In this document: in pieces, positions 8,605 through 15,427 of the stretch
Position numbering within the stretch: position 1 is the first letter of the stretch
Layout of the letters: every line of letters starts with the position of its first letter
From: Ciceribacter sichuanensis
Lineage (GTDB): Bacteria > Pseudomonadota > Alphaproteobacteria > Rhizobiales > Rhizobiaceae
DNA: 64,000 bases
Assembly: GCF_024055605.1 (NCBI RefSeq)
Contig: NZ_JAMXLX010000010.1
Location: 1 to 64,000 of the forward strand
Reading direction: 5' to 3'
Made by a program: the position numbers and the translations under genes
Notes under the pieces: model-generated
What the model saw: only the letters and a program-made list of their open reading frames with translations
The model's database searches: none
What the model was told of the DNA's origin: nothing

Positions 8605-9552
8605 TCACCTGCGAGGGAGTGCGTCGAGGAAATTCAGGGTTTCCGCGGCAATCTCGTCGCCATAGGTTTCCAGTGCGAAATGTCCGGCATCGTAATCATG
8701 CACCACGGCCTGTGGCAGGAGGTTGCGGAAATATTCGACGCCTTTCATGGTGAAGAAGGGGTCGTTCCTGCCCCAGACGATCAGCGTCGGCGGCTGCTGT
8801 TTCTTCAGGAGTTCGCCCCAGGCCGGATAGGCGGCGACGTTGTTCTGGTAATCAAAGAGGTAACCGAGCTGGATCGCATCGTTGCCGGGCCGGTCGAGGC
8901 CGGCTTGATCCATTGTCCAGGCGTCGGGAGAGAGGTTCTGCGGTCTTGTCGTGCCGTGTTCATACTGGAACCGGGTCGTATCGGCCGTCAGGAGCGCCCG
9001 GATCGGCTTCTCGGTTTCCGCGTTGCGCTCTTTCCAGAAGGGGGCGAACTGCTTGACGGCATCGGGGTTCCACCCTTTGACATTGGCAACGGCATTCTGG
9101 ATTACGAGCCCCTGCAGACGTTCCGGATGCTTCACGGCAAGTCGGAAGCCGACGGGACCGCCATAGTCCTGCACGAACAGCGTATACTGTTTGACGCCAA
9201 TCGTCTGCGTAAACGTGTCGATGAGATTCGCGACGGAAGCGAAGGTATAGGAGAAATTTGCGGGCGCCACGGTATGGCCAAAACCCGGATAATCCGGCGC
9301 AATGACATGATAGCGCTCCGAAAGCTGCGGAATGAGATTGCGAAACATGTGGGACGACGACGGGAAACCGTGCAGCAGGAGCACCGTGGGTGCGTTGGAC
9401 GGCCCGGCTTCGCGGTAGAAGAGCTCAACTCCGTTGATCTTCACCGTCTTGGATTGGACGGTCTGGCTTGCGACCGCCGGCTCGGCGGCCGCAATCGCAG
9501 CAACGACAGCCGCAATCGCCAGAACCGGCAACTGGGATGGGGAATGGTACAT
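8605..9552 (-). CDS. Exported alpha/beta-fold hydrolase (epoxide hydrolase/dehalogenase-like)
   Basis: A 315-residue protein with a Sec-type signal (hydrophobic LAIAAVVAAIAAAEPAVA, cleavage near 29). The fold motifs are clear: HGFP oxyanion segment (61-64), nucleophile elbow VQDYGG with Asp129, a second acid in GRNDPFF and the base in AGHFALE. An Asp nucleophile is typical of epoxide hydrolases and haloalkane dehalogenases rather than esterases (Ser). It is unusual for this class to be periplasmic. The substrate is not known. Repeated GTTAC/GTAAC boxes upstream suggest dedicated regulation. Confidence 0.85.
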   Translation of the reverse strand: MYHSPSQLPVLAIAAVVAAIAAAEPAVASQTVQSKTVKINGVELFYREAGPSNAPTVLLLHGFPSSSHMFRNLIPQLSERYHVIAPDYPGFGHTVAPANFSYTFASVANLIDTFTQTIGVKQYTLFVQDYGGPVGFRLAVKHPERLQGLVIQNAVANVKGWNPDAVKQFAPFWKERNAETEKPIRALLTADTTRFQYEHGTTRPQNLSPDAWTMDQAGLDRPGNDAIQLGYLFDYQNNVAAYPAWGELLKKQQPPTLIVWGRNDPFFTMKGVEYFRNLLPQAVVHDYDAGHFALETYGDEIAAETLNFLDALPRR

Positions 9553-9587
9553 GGAAATCTCCGTAACTTCTGTTTTCAACAATTGAC

Positions 9588-9633
9588 GGTTACATATATT
9601 TCGTAACTGTTAAATAATTATTTTACAGGTTAC
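9588..9633 (-). promoter_or_regulatory. Symmetric GTAAC/GTTAC operator upstream of the hydrolase
   Basis: GTTAC (9589-9593) and GTAAC (9603-9607) form an inverted pair spaced by 9. The 31-base block 9603-9633 is a near-perfect palindrome, from GTAACTGTTAAAT to ATTTTACAGGTTAC. It lies 35-80 bases upstream of the hydrolase start in an AT-rich stretch, where a promoter is expected. The regulator is unknown; the downstream CGNR protein is one candidate. Confidence 0.5.
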
Positions 9634-9890
9634 ATTCACGAAGCCGTGAAGCCGGGGATGGACGTCTGGCGGCATTCATGCCGGGCAGACCGATGCAGAA
9701 GAGCGCGGACGGCAAAAGACAGGACCGCAAGCCGTGTTGACCGAAGAGGAATGGTGATGGAACGGGGCTGACGATCGACCGCGCTTGCCGAGACCCGCAG
9801 CAGGTGCCGGACGGGGCACGGGATGCCAGCCTTCAGCCAGAGGCAGCGATTGTGTTCTCAGGGAATGTTCGGGAACGGAAAGCCGGTGGC

Positions 9891-10526
9891 TTACCAGCGC
9901 AACAGGGAGCGGCCCGCCAGACCGCCGCACAGCGTCACAAAGGCGACGGCGATGGTGTACCAACTCGCTATGAACAGTGGACTGTCGTCCGGGCAGTGCC
10001 AGGCATAGATGGCCGCACCAATCGCCCCGGCCGCAAGGCCCGCAGCGGCGCCTGCCATGACGGGATTTTCCGGCGCTCCGCCCTTCAGCGCCCGAAGGAA
10101 TGCCGCAAGCGGCACGAACGAAAGCAGCGGAATGTAGACGAGGCAAAACGCGGAATAGCGACCGACGAGTGCCGTTTTCCATTCGCCGGCGGGCGTCACG
10201 AAAAGCTCCGCGATGACACCAGCTCCCAGAAACACGAGAGGCAGGAACAACAGGACGACGGATGGCCTCAACGCGACGCCGGGCTTGCCGATCCTGAAAA
10301 CCAGATTGCAGGCGGTTGCGGCCAAAACGAACGTCAGCCCGATCTTGAAAATCACCCGCAACGTTTGCACCGCTTCGGCGATATCCGACCTGATCCCGAT
10401 GGTGGCCAGCAGGAAGAGGCCAGACAGCAGCGCACCCGACACGAGAGCGATGGCAAGGCCGCGCGTCAGGCTGCGAGATACGGGAGCATCCTCGGCAAGA
10501 AGATTGATCAGGTCGTCGGTCTTCAT
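9891..10526 (-). CDS. NrsF/DUF1109 membrane anti-sigma factor, second copy
   Basis: A 211-residue protein with about six membrane helices, homologous to the preceding gene and to NrsF, which inhibits the ECF factor SigF. It retains the two Cys residues of the family: Cys128 before IPLLSF and Cys178 in HCPDDSPLF. The ATG at 10526 (MKTDDLINLLAED) aligns with the start of the first copy; a longer reading is not supported. It lies 52 bp after the first copy. It ends GRSLLRW, nearly the same as the first copy (GRFMLRW), showing tandem duplication followed by divergence. Confidence 0.88.
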   Translation of the reverse strand: MKTDDLINLLAEDAPVSRSLTRGLAIALVSGALLSGLFLLATIGIRSDIAEAVQTLRVIFKIGLTFVLAATACNLVFRIGKPGVALRPSVVLLFLPLVFLGAGVIAELFVTPAGEWKTALVGRYSAFCLVYIPLLSFVPLAAFLRALKGGAPENPVMAGAAAGLAAGAIGAAIYAWHCPDDSPLFIASWYTIAVAFVTLCGGLAGRSLLRW

Positions 10527-10578
10527 CTTCACTCCATGCCGGTCGGTCGAACTGACGCCGACCGGCTGCAATCATCGC

Positions 10579-11214
10579 TTACCATCGCAACATGAACCGG
10601 CCGGCCAAGTAGCCGCACAGTGCGACGGAGGCGATGGAAACAGAATACCACAACAGAACGAATAGCGGGCTGTCGTCATCGCAATTCGATGCGTAGAAGG
10701 TGGCGGCGATACCGGCGGAGACAAGTCCCGCCACAAGTCCGGCCAGTCCCGGGTTCTGCGGGGCGCCGTGCCGCAATCCGTAAAGAAAGCAGGCAAGCGG
10801 CGCAGCCGACAGCAGGGGGATCAACGTCAGGCAATTCAGCGCGTTGTGGCCGATGGCCCGCACCAGCCATGTATCAGCGGGCATCACCCACAATTCCGCA
10901 ACCGCTGAAACCAGCGCCAGCGCAAGCGGCGAAAGGAGGAACACGGCTACCCCACCGAGCGGCACTCCGGGCTTGCCAATCCGGATAAGCACTGCGCAGG
11001 ACGACAGAACCAGCGCCAGGGTTATGGCAAATTTGAAGAGAAAACGGCCGCTTTGGATCGCCAGGCCGATATCGGTGCGAAAGCCGATCATCATGAAGAA
11101 CAGGATTGCTGCCATCAGCACGGCCGCACAGCCCGCATTGATCAGGATCTGGTTCAGCGGTACGACCGGACCCGGGTCCCTTGCCAGAATTCCGATAAGT
11201 TCATTCGTCTCCAT
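10579..11214 (-). CDS. nrsF: NrsF/DUF1109 membrane anti-sigma factor, first copy
   Basis: A 211-residue inner-membrane protein with six predicted helices. The N-terminus is cytoplasmic-type (METNELIGILARD), as expected for binding the sigma factor. Two family cysteines, Cys128 (LNCLTLIPLLS) and Cys178 (SNCDDDSPLF) from this start, match the pair recalled as essential in Caulobacter NrsF. The start ATG at 11214 lies inside the sigma gene's last codons (14-bp overlap), so the two are translationally coupled. Expected role: hold SigF at the membrane until metal or oxidative stress releases it. Confidence 0.9.
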   Translation of the reverse strand: METNELIGILARDPGPVVPLNQILINAGCAAVLMAAILFFMMIGFRTDIGLAIQSGRFLFKFAITLALVLSSCAVLIRIGKPGVPLGGVAVFLLSPLALALVSAVAELWVMPADTWLVRAIGHNALNCLTLIPLLSAAPLACFLYGLRHGAPQNPGLAGLVAGLVSAGIAATFYASNCDDDSPLFVLLWYSVSIASVALCGYLAGRFMLRW

Positions 11215-11767
11215 TGGCACCCCCTCGAAAATGCGCGGACAACGCCTTGAGAGCGCGGTGCAAGGAAACCCGAACCGCGACTTCGGTCATGTTCAGCCGC
11301 GTCGCGGTCTCGCGAACGCTTGCTCCTTCCACCGAAATCGAGCGGACGATCGTTTTTTGAGGATCGCGAAGCGTCTGCAGCATCCGTTCGACATCCAGCC
11401 GGTTCCCGATGTTCGCTCCGTCGTCAACGCCGAGGGTCGCGGCTACGTCTTCGATCGGAATGCTCACATGCCGGCCGCGACGGCGCAGGCCATCGATCAG
11501 CTTGTTGCGGACGATCACAGCAAGCCAGGGGCCGAGCGGCCGGTCGGCATCCCAGCTGCCGCGTTTGAGATGGATGGTTAGCAAGACCTCCTGCAACACG
11601 TCCTCAGCCTCGCTTACTGGCACACCGAACTGGTCGCAGCGCCTTCGCGCTATCGAGCGGATGTGCGGCGTGATCGTGACAAGCAGATCACGATAGGCGC
11701 GAGCGTCGCCGCCGATGGCGGCGCGCATCATGTTCGCCCATTCCATTTCCCGTTCCGAATTGGTCAT
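11201..11767 (-). CDS. sigF: ECF RNA polymerase sigma factor, SigF type
   Basis: A 188-residue sigma-70 family protein. Region 2 spans roughly residues 15-85 (RDLL..., EAEDVLQEVLLTIH, RPLGPWLAVIVRNKLIDGLRR). Region 4 lies near the C-terminus (RETATRLNMTEVAVRVSLHRALKAL). It heads an operon with two nrsF copies, the arrangement of alphaproteobacterial SigF, which responds to heavy-metal and oxidative stress in Caulobacter. A GTAACA-N16-CGTA promoter ends only about 13 bases before ATG 11767. Either the leader is very short or the true start is the in-frame ATG at 11746 (MEWANMMRAA). Confidence 0.9.
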   Translation of the reverse strand: MTNSEREMEWANMMRAAIGGDARAYRDLLVTITPHIRSIARRRCDQFGVPVSEAEDVLQEVLLTIHLKRGSWDADRPLGPWLAVIVRNKLIDGLRRRGRHVSIPIEDVAATLGVDDGANIGNRLDVERMLQTLRDPQKTIVRSISVEGASVRETATRLNMTEVAVRVSLHRALKALSAHFRGGANGDE

Positions 11768-11779
11768 CCTGCGGTTCCT

Positions 11780-11805
11780 TACGGATAGGGAGAGGCTTTT
11801 GTTAC
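11780..11805 (-). promoter_or_regulatory. Candidate SigF-type ECF promoter, autoregulatory
   Basis: Minus strand: GTAACA (11805-11800), 16-base spacer, CGTA (11783-11780). This fits the recalled SigF consensus GTAACC-N16-CGAA with changes at one -35 and one -10 position. It is directly upstream of sigF, as expected for an autoregulated ECF factor. Confidence 0.6.
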
Positions 11806-11884
11806 CGGCCTTCATCAATCTTGTGGCGAATGAGGTATTCCACCTCGATCACCGGATCGGCGCTGCCGGCCGGATCGGGCCTTT

Positions 11885-12616
11885 TCAGCGGCTATTGTCT
11901 GCGGTTCGCCCGCCGGGTTGTGCCGTATTAGCGGCGTTCTGGCCGAACAGGATCTTCTTTCCGTCCTTCGTCACGGCCGGCCGGGCGGCGTAGGGTTCGC
12001 CCCGGGCATAGGCTCGATGCGTCGCGTCCCGCTCGGCGATCGCCTTGAACCAGCGCTCGACATTCGGGAACGTGGACAGATCCTGCTGCTGGCGCTTCCA
12101 CGGAACGATCCATGGATAGCAGGCCATGTCGGCAATCGAAAGCTCGTCACCCGCAATAAAGGAGCGGCCCTCCAGACGCCGATCCAGAACGCCGTAGAGA
12201 CGATTGGTTTCGTTGACATAGCGGCTGATCGCATAAGGCAGTTTTTCCGGTGCATAGAGACCGAAGTGATGGTTCTGGCCGGCCATCGGCCCGAGGCCTC
12301 CGACCTGCCAGAAGAGCCATTCCAGAACAGTTTTTCGCCCGCGAATATCCCGTGGCAGGAATTTGCCCGTCTTCTCCGCGAGATAGACGAGGATCGCGCC
12401 GGACTCGAATACCGTAATCGGCTCACCGCCGTCAGCAGGTTCTCGATCGATAATTGCCGGCATGCGATTGTTGGGCGAAAAAGCGAGGAAGTCCGGCTTG
12501 AACTGATCGCCGGCGCTGATGTCCACGGGATGGATCTCATAAGGTAGTCCGGCTTCTTCGAGAAACATCGTGATCTTGTGCCCGTTTGGCGTTGGCCAGT
12601 AGTAGAGTTCAATCAT
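11885..12616 (-). CDS. Glutathione S-transferase, Nu/YghU-YfcG type
   Basis: A 243-residue GST. The N-terminal thioredoxin-like domain starts MIELYYWPTPNGHKITMFLEEAGLPYE and includes the cis-Pro segment NNRMPAI and ESGAILVYLAEKTG. The helical C-terminal domain includes the SIADMACYPWIVPW motif. The TPNG(H)K motif and the PMAGQNHHF block are typical of the Nu class, which shows disulfide-bond reductase and peroxidase activity rather than classical conjugation. The start codon overlaps the stop of the upstream TetR gene (ATGA), so both form an operon likely controlled by that repressor. Confidence 0.92.
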   Translation of the reverse strand: MIELYYWPTPNGHKITMFLEEAGLPYEIHPVDISAGDQFKPDFLAFSPNNRMPAIIDREPADGGEPITVFESGAILVYLAEKTGKFLPRDIRGRKTVLEWLFWQVGGLGPMAGQNHHFGLYAPEKLPYAISRYVNETNRLYGVLDRRLEGRSFIAGDELSIADMACYPWIVPWKRQQQDLSTFPNVERWFKAIAERDATHRAYARGEPYAARPAVTKDGKKILFGQNAANTAQPGGRTADNSR

Positions 12617-13230
12617 GACGGCAAAAGCTCCTTCGCTGGTGGTATGGTGGGATCGAGCATCGCAAGAAGTGGTCTCACAATGCCCTCGAAAAGTTCGCGC
12701 TCCGGGCGCACGCGGGCAAGGACACGAATGCCGAGCAGCCCGGCGAGCAGCATCCTTGCCAGATCGGCGGACGGCTGGGCGGTGGAAATTGTGCCGTCGG
12801 CCTGACCCGACTCTACGCAGCGTTGGAAAAAGGCCTCTACCCGAACAAGCACCTGCGCGATCATTCGTTGGAACTCAGGATCATGGGGGGCGAGTTCGAG
12901 CGCCGAATTGACCAGCATGCATCCCTTGCGTTTCGGGTCGGCCAGCGACCGATCCACGATTTCCGCAAAGAAGGCCTCGACCGCATCACGCGGTGGCAGG
13001 CTTGCCTCGAACCGGTTCACCCGATCCGCGAAGCTGTGTTCGACATAAAAATTCAGCGACTGGCGGTAGAGGGATCGCTTATCGCCAAATGAATTGTAGA
13101 GGCTTGCCGTGGTCAGGCCCATGCTGGCGGCAAGGTCGCGGATCGACGTCGCTTCGTAGCCATGTTCCCAGAATTGCTCGACAGCAAGGTCGAGCGCGGC
13201 TTCCTCGTCAAATTGTCTGGGACGTCCCAC
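12613..13230 (-). CDS. TetR-family transcriptional regulator
   Basis: A 205-residue repressor. The HTH is at 1-50 (MGRPRQFDEEAALDLAVEQFWEHGYEATSIRDLAASMG..TTASLYNSFGDKRSLY). The C-terminal domain contains RKGCMLVNSALEL, a short motif with a Cys seen in TetR regulators of electrophile-response genes. It is translationally coupled to the GST gene and probably autoregulates the pair. An electrophile or quinone inducer is an inference from the partner enzyme. Confidence 0.9.
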   Translation of the reverse strand: MGRPRQFDEEAALDLAVEQFWEHGYEATSIRDLAASMGLTTASLYNSFGDKRSLYRQSLNFYVEHSFADRVNRFEASLPPRDAVEAFFAEIVDRSLADPKRKGCMLVNSALELAPHDPEFQRMIAQVLVRVEAFFQRCVESGQADGTISTAQPSADLARMLLAGLLGIRVLARVRPERELFEGIVRPLLAMLDPTIPPAKELLPS

Positions 13231-13384
13231 TGATATCTCCGGGAAGAACGGCCGAGTGATTGCTCGATTAAGCTCTCTCGGTATGTTTTAGAACGACTGA
13301 TATAAAATACAATCCACGCCTTCCCGTAAAGTCGACCAATCGGAGCGCGACCTGGCAGACGAGCCCTCACGTTTGAGTGAAGGC

Positions 13385-13410
13385 GTAACAGGACCCGTTG
13401 TCGGGGCGAA
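13385..13410 (+). promoter_or_regulatory. Candidate SigF-type promoter for the DUF1223 gene
   Basis: GTAACA (13385-13390), a 16-base spacer and CGAA (13407-13410) match the SigF consensus in all but one base. It is about 60 bases upstream of the DUF1223 start at 13469, leaving a normal leader. Confidence 0.65.
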
Positions 13411-13468
13411 TGAAAGACGCCGGGCCGATGGGGCCTGGCGACCTTGCAACAGGAAGGGAAATGCTCTC

Positions 13469-14173
13469 ATGCGGATTTCAAGAACCATCGCTATGCAGAT
13501 CCTGGCGGCGGGCTTCGCGCTCTCACAGGGGGCGGCAGTTCGCGCAGCCGAACAGCCGCTGACCGTCGTGGAACTCTTCACCAGTCAGGGCTGCTCGTCC
13601 TGCCCTCCTGCCAATGCCAATCTCATTGAACTTGCCCGCGGCAGGAAGATTCTCGTCCTCAGCTTTTCGGTGACGTATTGGGATTATCTCGGCTGGAAGG
13701 ACACCAATGGGCGGGAGGAGTTCACCGCACGGCAGGTGGTCTACGAACCTGCGCTTGGCTTGCGCGGCCCCTTTACTCCGCAGATGGTTTTCAACGGCCG
13801 GACGAGCGCCGTTGGCAACAATTTGCCGGAAGCCCGGGAACTCATATCGAGAGCGAAACCGCTTGATGGCCCGGCCATCGCGGTCAACCGCTCCTCCGTG
13901 GAGATCGGGCGCGAACATGGTTTTCGACAGACAGCCGACATCTGGCTCGTCCGTTACGATCCCGCAGTCGAGAACGTTCCCGTATCGCGCGGTGAAAACC
14001 GTGGGAGTACGCTTGCCCATACGCATGTGGTGCACGCGCTTCGGCATCTTGGAACCTATCGGGGGGAGGCAGTCAGGTTGAAATTTCCTCAGGCCGGGCA
14101 GAACCTGCGCACTGCGGTTCTGCTGCAACTGCCGCATGGAGGTGCTCTCCTTTCGGCCGGAACCGATCGCTAG
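13469..14173 (+). CDS. DUF1223 exported thioredoxin-like protein
   Basis: A 234-residue protein with a signal peptide (MRISRTIAMQILAAGFALS, cleavage near Ala27). A DUF1223 domain follows, starting VELFTSQGCSSCPPANANL. Cys42-x-x-Cys45 sits at the thioredoxin active-site position, so a periplasmic thiol redox role is plausible but unproven. The ATG at 13469 has AGGAAGGGA upstream; the longer open frame would start before the promoter. It has its own SigF-type promoter, consistent with an oxidative or metal stress role. Confidence 0.85.
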   Translation: MRISRTIAMQILAAGFALSQGAAVRAAEQPLTVVELFTSQGCSSCPPANANLIELARGRKILVLSFSVTYWDYLGWKDTNGREEFTARQVVYEPALGLRGPFTPQMVFNGRTSAVGNNLPEARELISRAKPLDGPAIAVNRSSVEIGREHGFRQTADIWLVRYDPAVENVPVSRGENRGSTLAHTHVVHALRHLGTYRGEAVRLKFPQAGQNLRTAVLLQLPHGGALLSAGTDR

Positions 14174-14178
14174 AGGAG

Positions 14179-14217
14179 CATGTCGCGCCGGTCCGCGTAA
14201 GCCATCCGGCGCGATGC
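14179..14217. terminator. Convergent-gene hairpin
   Basis: Stem TCGCGCCGG (14183-14191) pairs with CCGGCGCGA (14206-14214), extended by GCAT/ATGC with a small bulge. It lies between the convergent DUF1223 and CopD genes, so it may serve both strands. No long U-tract is present. Confidence 0.6.
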
Positions 14218-14236
14218 CCGAAGATGGTCCGAGCAC

Positions 14237-14662
14237 TCAGAAGGGTTTGACGACAGCAAGAAAAACGATCGGGGCGAAGGCCAGAAGAACGACTGCCGGC
14301 ATATAACTTCGAATGGACCGATAGTCCCTTCCGCCGAGAGCAAGCTTCTCCAGCATCGCGCCGGAAAACAGCTGCAGTCCGGTCAGAAGCGCAACAGGTA
14401 TCAGCTTGAGCAGCATCCAGCCGGTATAGAACCAGCCGGCATCGGCAGCCATCGAAAACCCCGCTGCCCAGGCCACGAAGAGGGCAGGGGTCGAAATCCG
14501 GCTGTCCCACCATATCGCCCTGCGCACCAGACATTGCATATCGGGCGATTGCTCCTTGCCGGAAGTCAGACGCAACAGGATGGCGACGAACAGCATGCCG
14601 CCGATCAGTGTTCCGACCGCGAAAACGTGGATCGCCTTGGCGTATATGTACATGTCCTGCAC
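14237..14662 (-). CDS. CopD-family small integral membrane protein
   Basis: A 141-residue protein with four hydrophobic segments: about 8-30, 50-70, 75-95 and 115-138. It resembles the CopD/HemJ-like superfamily, with a His in the first helix (AKAIHVFAVGTLIGGMLFVAILLR) and a Trp-rich second segment (RRAIWWDSRISTPALFVAWAAGFSM). Relatives take part in copper transport or haem/protoporphyrin chemistry; the exact role is open. It begins 28 bp after the preceding hypothetical gene, sharing its SigF-type promoter. Confidence 0.75.
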   Translation of the reverse strand: MQDMYIYAKAIHVFAVGTLIGGMLFVAILLRLTSGKEQSPDMQCLVRRAIWWDSRISTPALFVAWAAGFSMAADAGWFYTGWMLLKLIPVALLTGLQLFSGAMLEKLALGGRDYRSIRSYMPAVVLLAFAPIVFLAVVKPF

Positions 14663-14690
14663 CTTCGGCTGGTCCCGCTCGGGAGCGTCG

Positions 14691-15194
14691 TTATTGCTGC
14701 GCGTGGTTCAGTGAGACTTCCAGCCGGAGCCAGTCGACAGTCTCCTGCAATTGCCTGATCCGTCGCTTCAGCAGCGCCGGCAGGTCGGGTTGGGTCGCAG
14801 TGATCTGCCAGAGAACGAGTTCGAAACGGGCGCCCTTGGATTCCACCAGACTCAGGCGTCCCCATAACTGAAAGACGAAGACGTCCGTCACGCTGTGCAG
14901 GACAACGATCTCCTTCGGATCGACCACTGCCAGCGGACCGAAGCCTCTCTGATCGAGCGCTAGGAAACGCTCTCCCGCACCTGACCGCACCGTGAACTCC
15001 CAGTTTTCCGTTTCATGGAGATGCGGCCACCACATCGAGGGAGCAACCGTCAGCACGATCCCGCTCCGGAGAAGATCGAGAAGCTCCGGTGTCACGATAT
15101 CGCCGCATCTCGTGTCGGTTCCCTCTCCAGCGATATCGGTGAGATCCTCTATGGCGATCCCGAGCTTGTCTGTTGCCGTTTCCGGGCGGGGCAT
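14691..15194 (-). CDS. Hypothetical protein in the SigF-type regulon
   Basis: A 167-residue soluble protein without a signal or membrane segment and not recognised. It begins MPRPETATDKLGIAIEDL and has a central GERFLALDQRGFGPLAVVDPKE block. A helical, basic C-terminus follows (LKRRIRQLQETVDWLRLEVSLNHAQQ). ATG at 15194 follows AAAGGAG at ideal spacing; a longer frame upstream would run into the promoter. It lies directly downstream of a GTAACG-N16-CGAA promoter and in front of the CopD gene, so it probably acts in the same stress response. Confidence 0.7.
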   Translation of the reverse strand: MPRPETATDKLGIAIEDLTDIAGEGTDTRCGDIVTPELLDLLRSGIVLTVAPSMWWPHLHETENWEFTVRSGAGERFLALDQRGFGPLAVVDPKEIVVLHSVTDVFVFQLWGRLSLVESKGARFELVLWQITATQPDLPALLKRRIRQLQETVDWLRLEVSLNHAQQ

Positions 15195-15231
15195 AGTTCG
15201 CTCCTTTGTCTTTGCGCTCTTCCGGATCGGG

Positions 15232-15257
15232 TTCGTTGGCCGAGGCCGGTTCGTTAC
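15232..15257 (-). promoter_or_regulatory. Candidate SigF-type promoter for the hypothetical-copD operon
   Basis: Minus strand: GTAACG (15257-15252), 16 bases, CGAA (15235-15232). The downstream start codon is at 15194, giving a leader of about 30 bases. One mismatch to GTAACC-N16-CGAA. Confidence 0.65.
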
Positions 15258-15326
15258 GCCAGCACGAAGATTTCTTGATATCACTCGCCCGAAAACGATG
15301 CGGCGCCGGAAAAAAGGCGCTCCGCT

Positions 15327-15352
15327 GTAACGATCCCCGGGCCGCGTTCGTA
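15327..15352 (+). promoter_or_regulatory. Candidate SigF-type promoter for the TPR-membrane protein operon
   Basis: GTAACG (15327-15332), a 16-base spacer and CGTA (15349-15352). It lies 75 bases before the TPR gene start and is divergent from the one at 15232-15257, so one intergenic gap carries two promoters of the same class. Confidence 0.6.
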
Positions 15353-15427
15353 AACGCCAAAGTCGGCCCCTCGACCGACGATGCCCGGATCACCTCCCTG
15401 TCCGTTGGCCCACTCAAGGAGACTGAA

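Noticed and set aside
9568-9593. Possible SigF promoter (GTAACC-N16-AGAA) upstream of the hydrolase
   Set aside because: The -35 fits but the -10 lacks CG, and the GTAAC copies there are better explained as parts of an inverted-repeat operator.
9634-9890. Gene in the gap between the operator and the second nrsF
   Set aside because: Only GC-rich shadow frames with Arg/Ser/His-rich products; no ribosome site or family.
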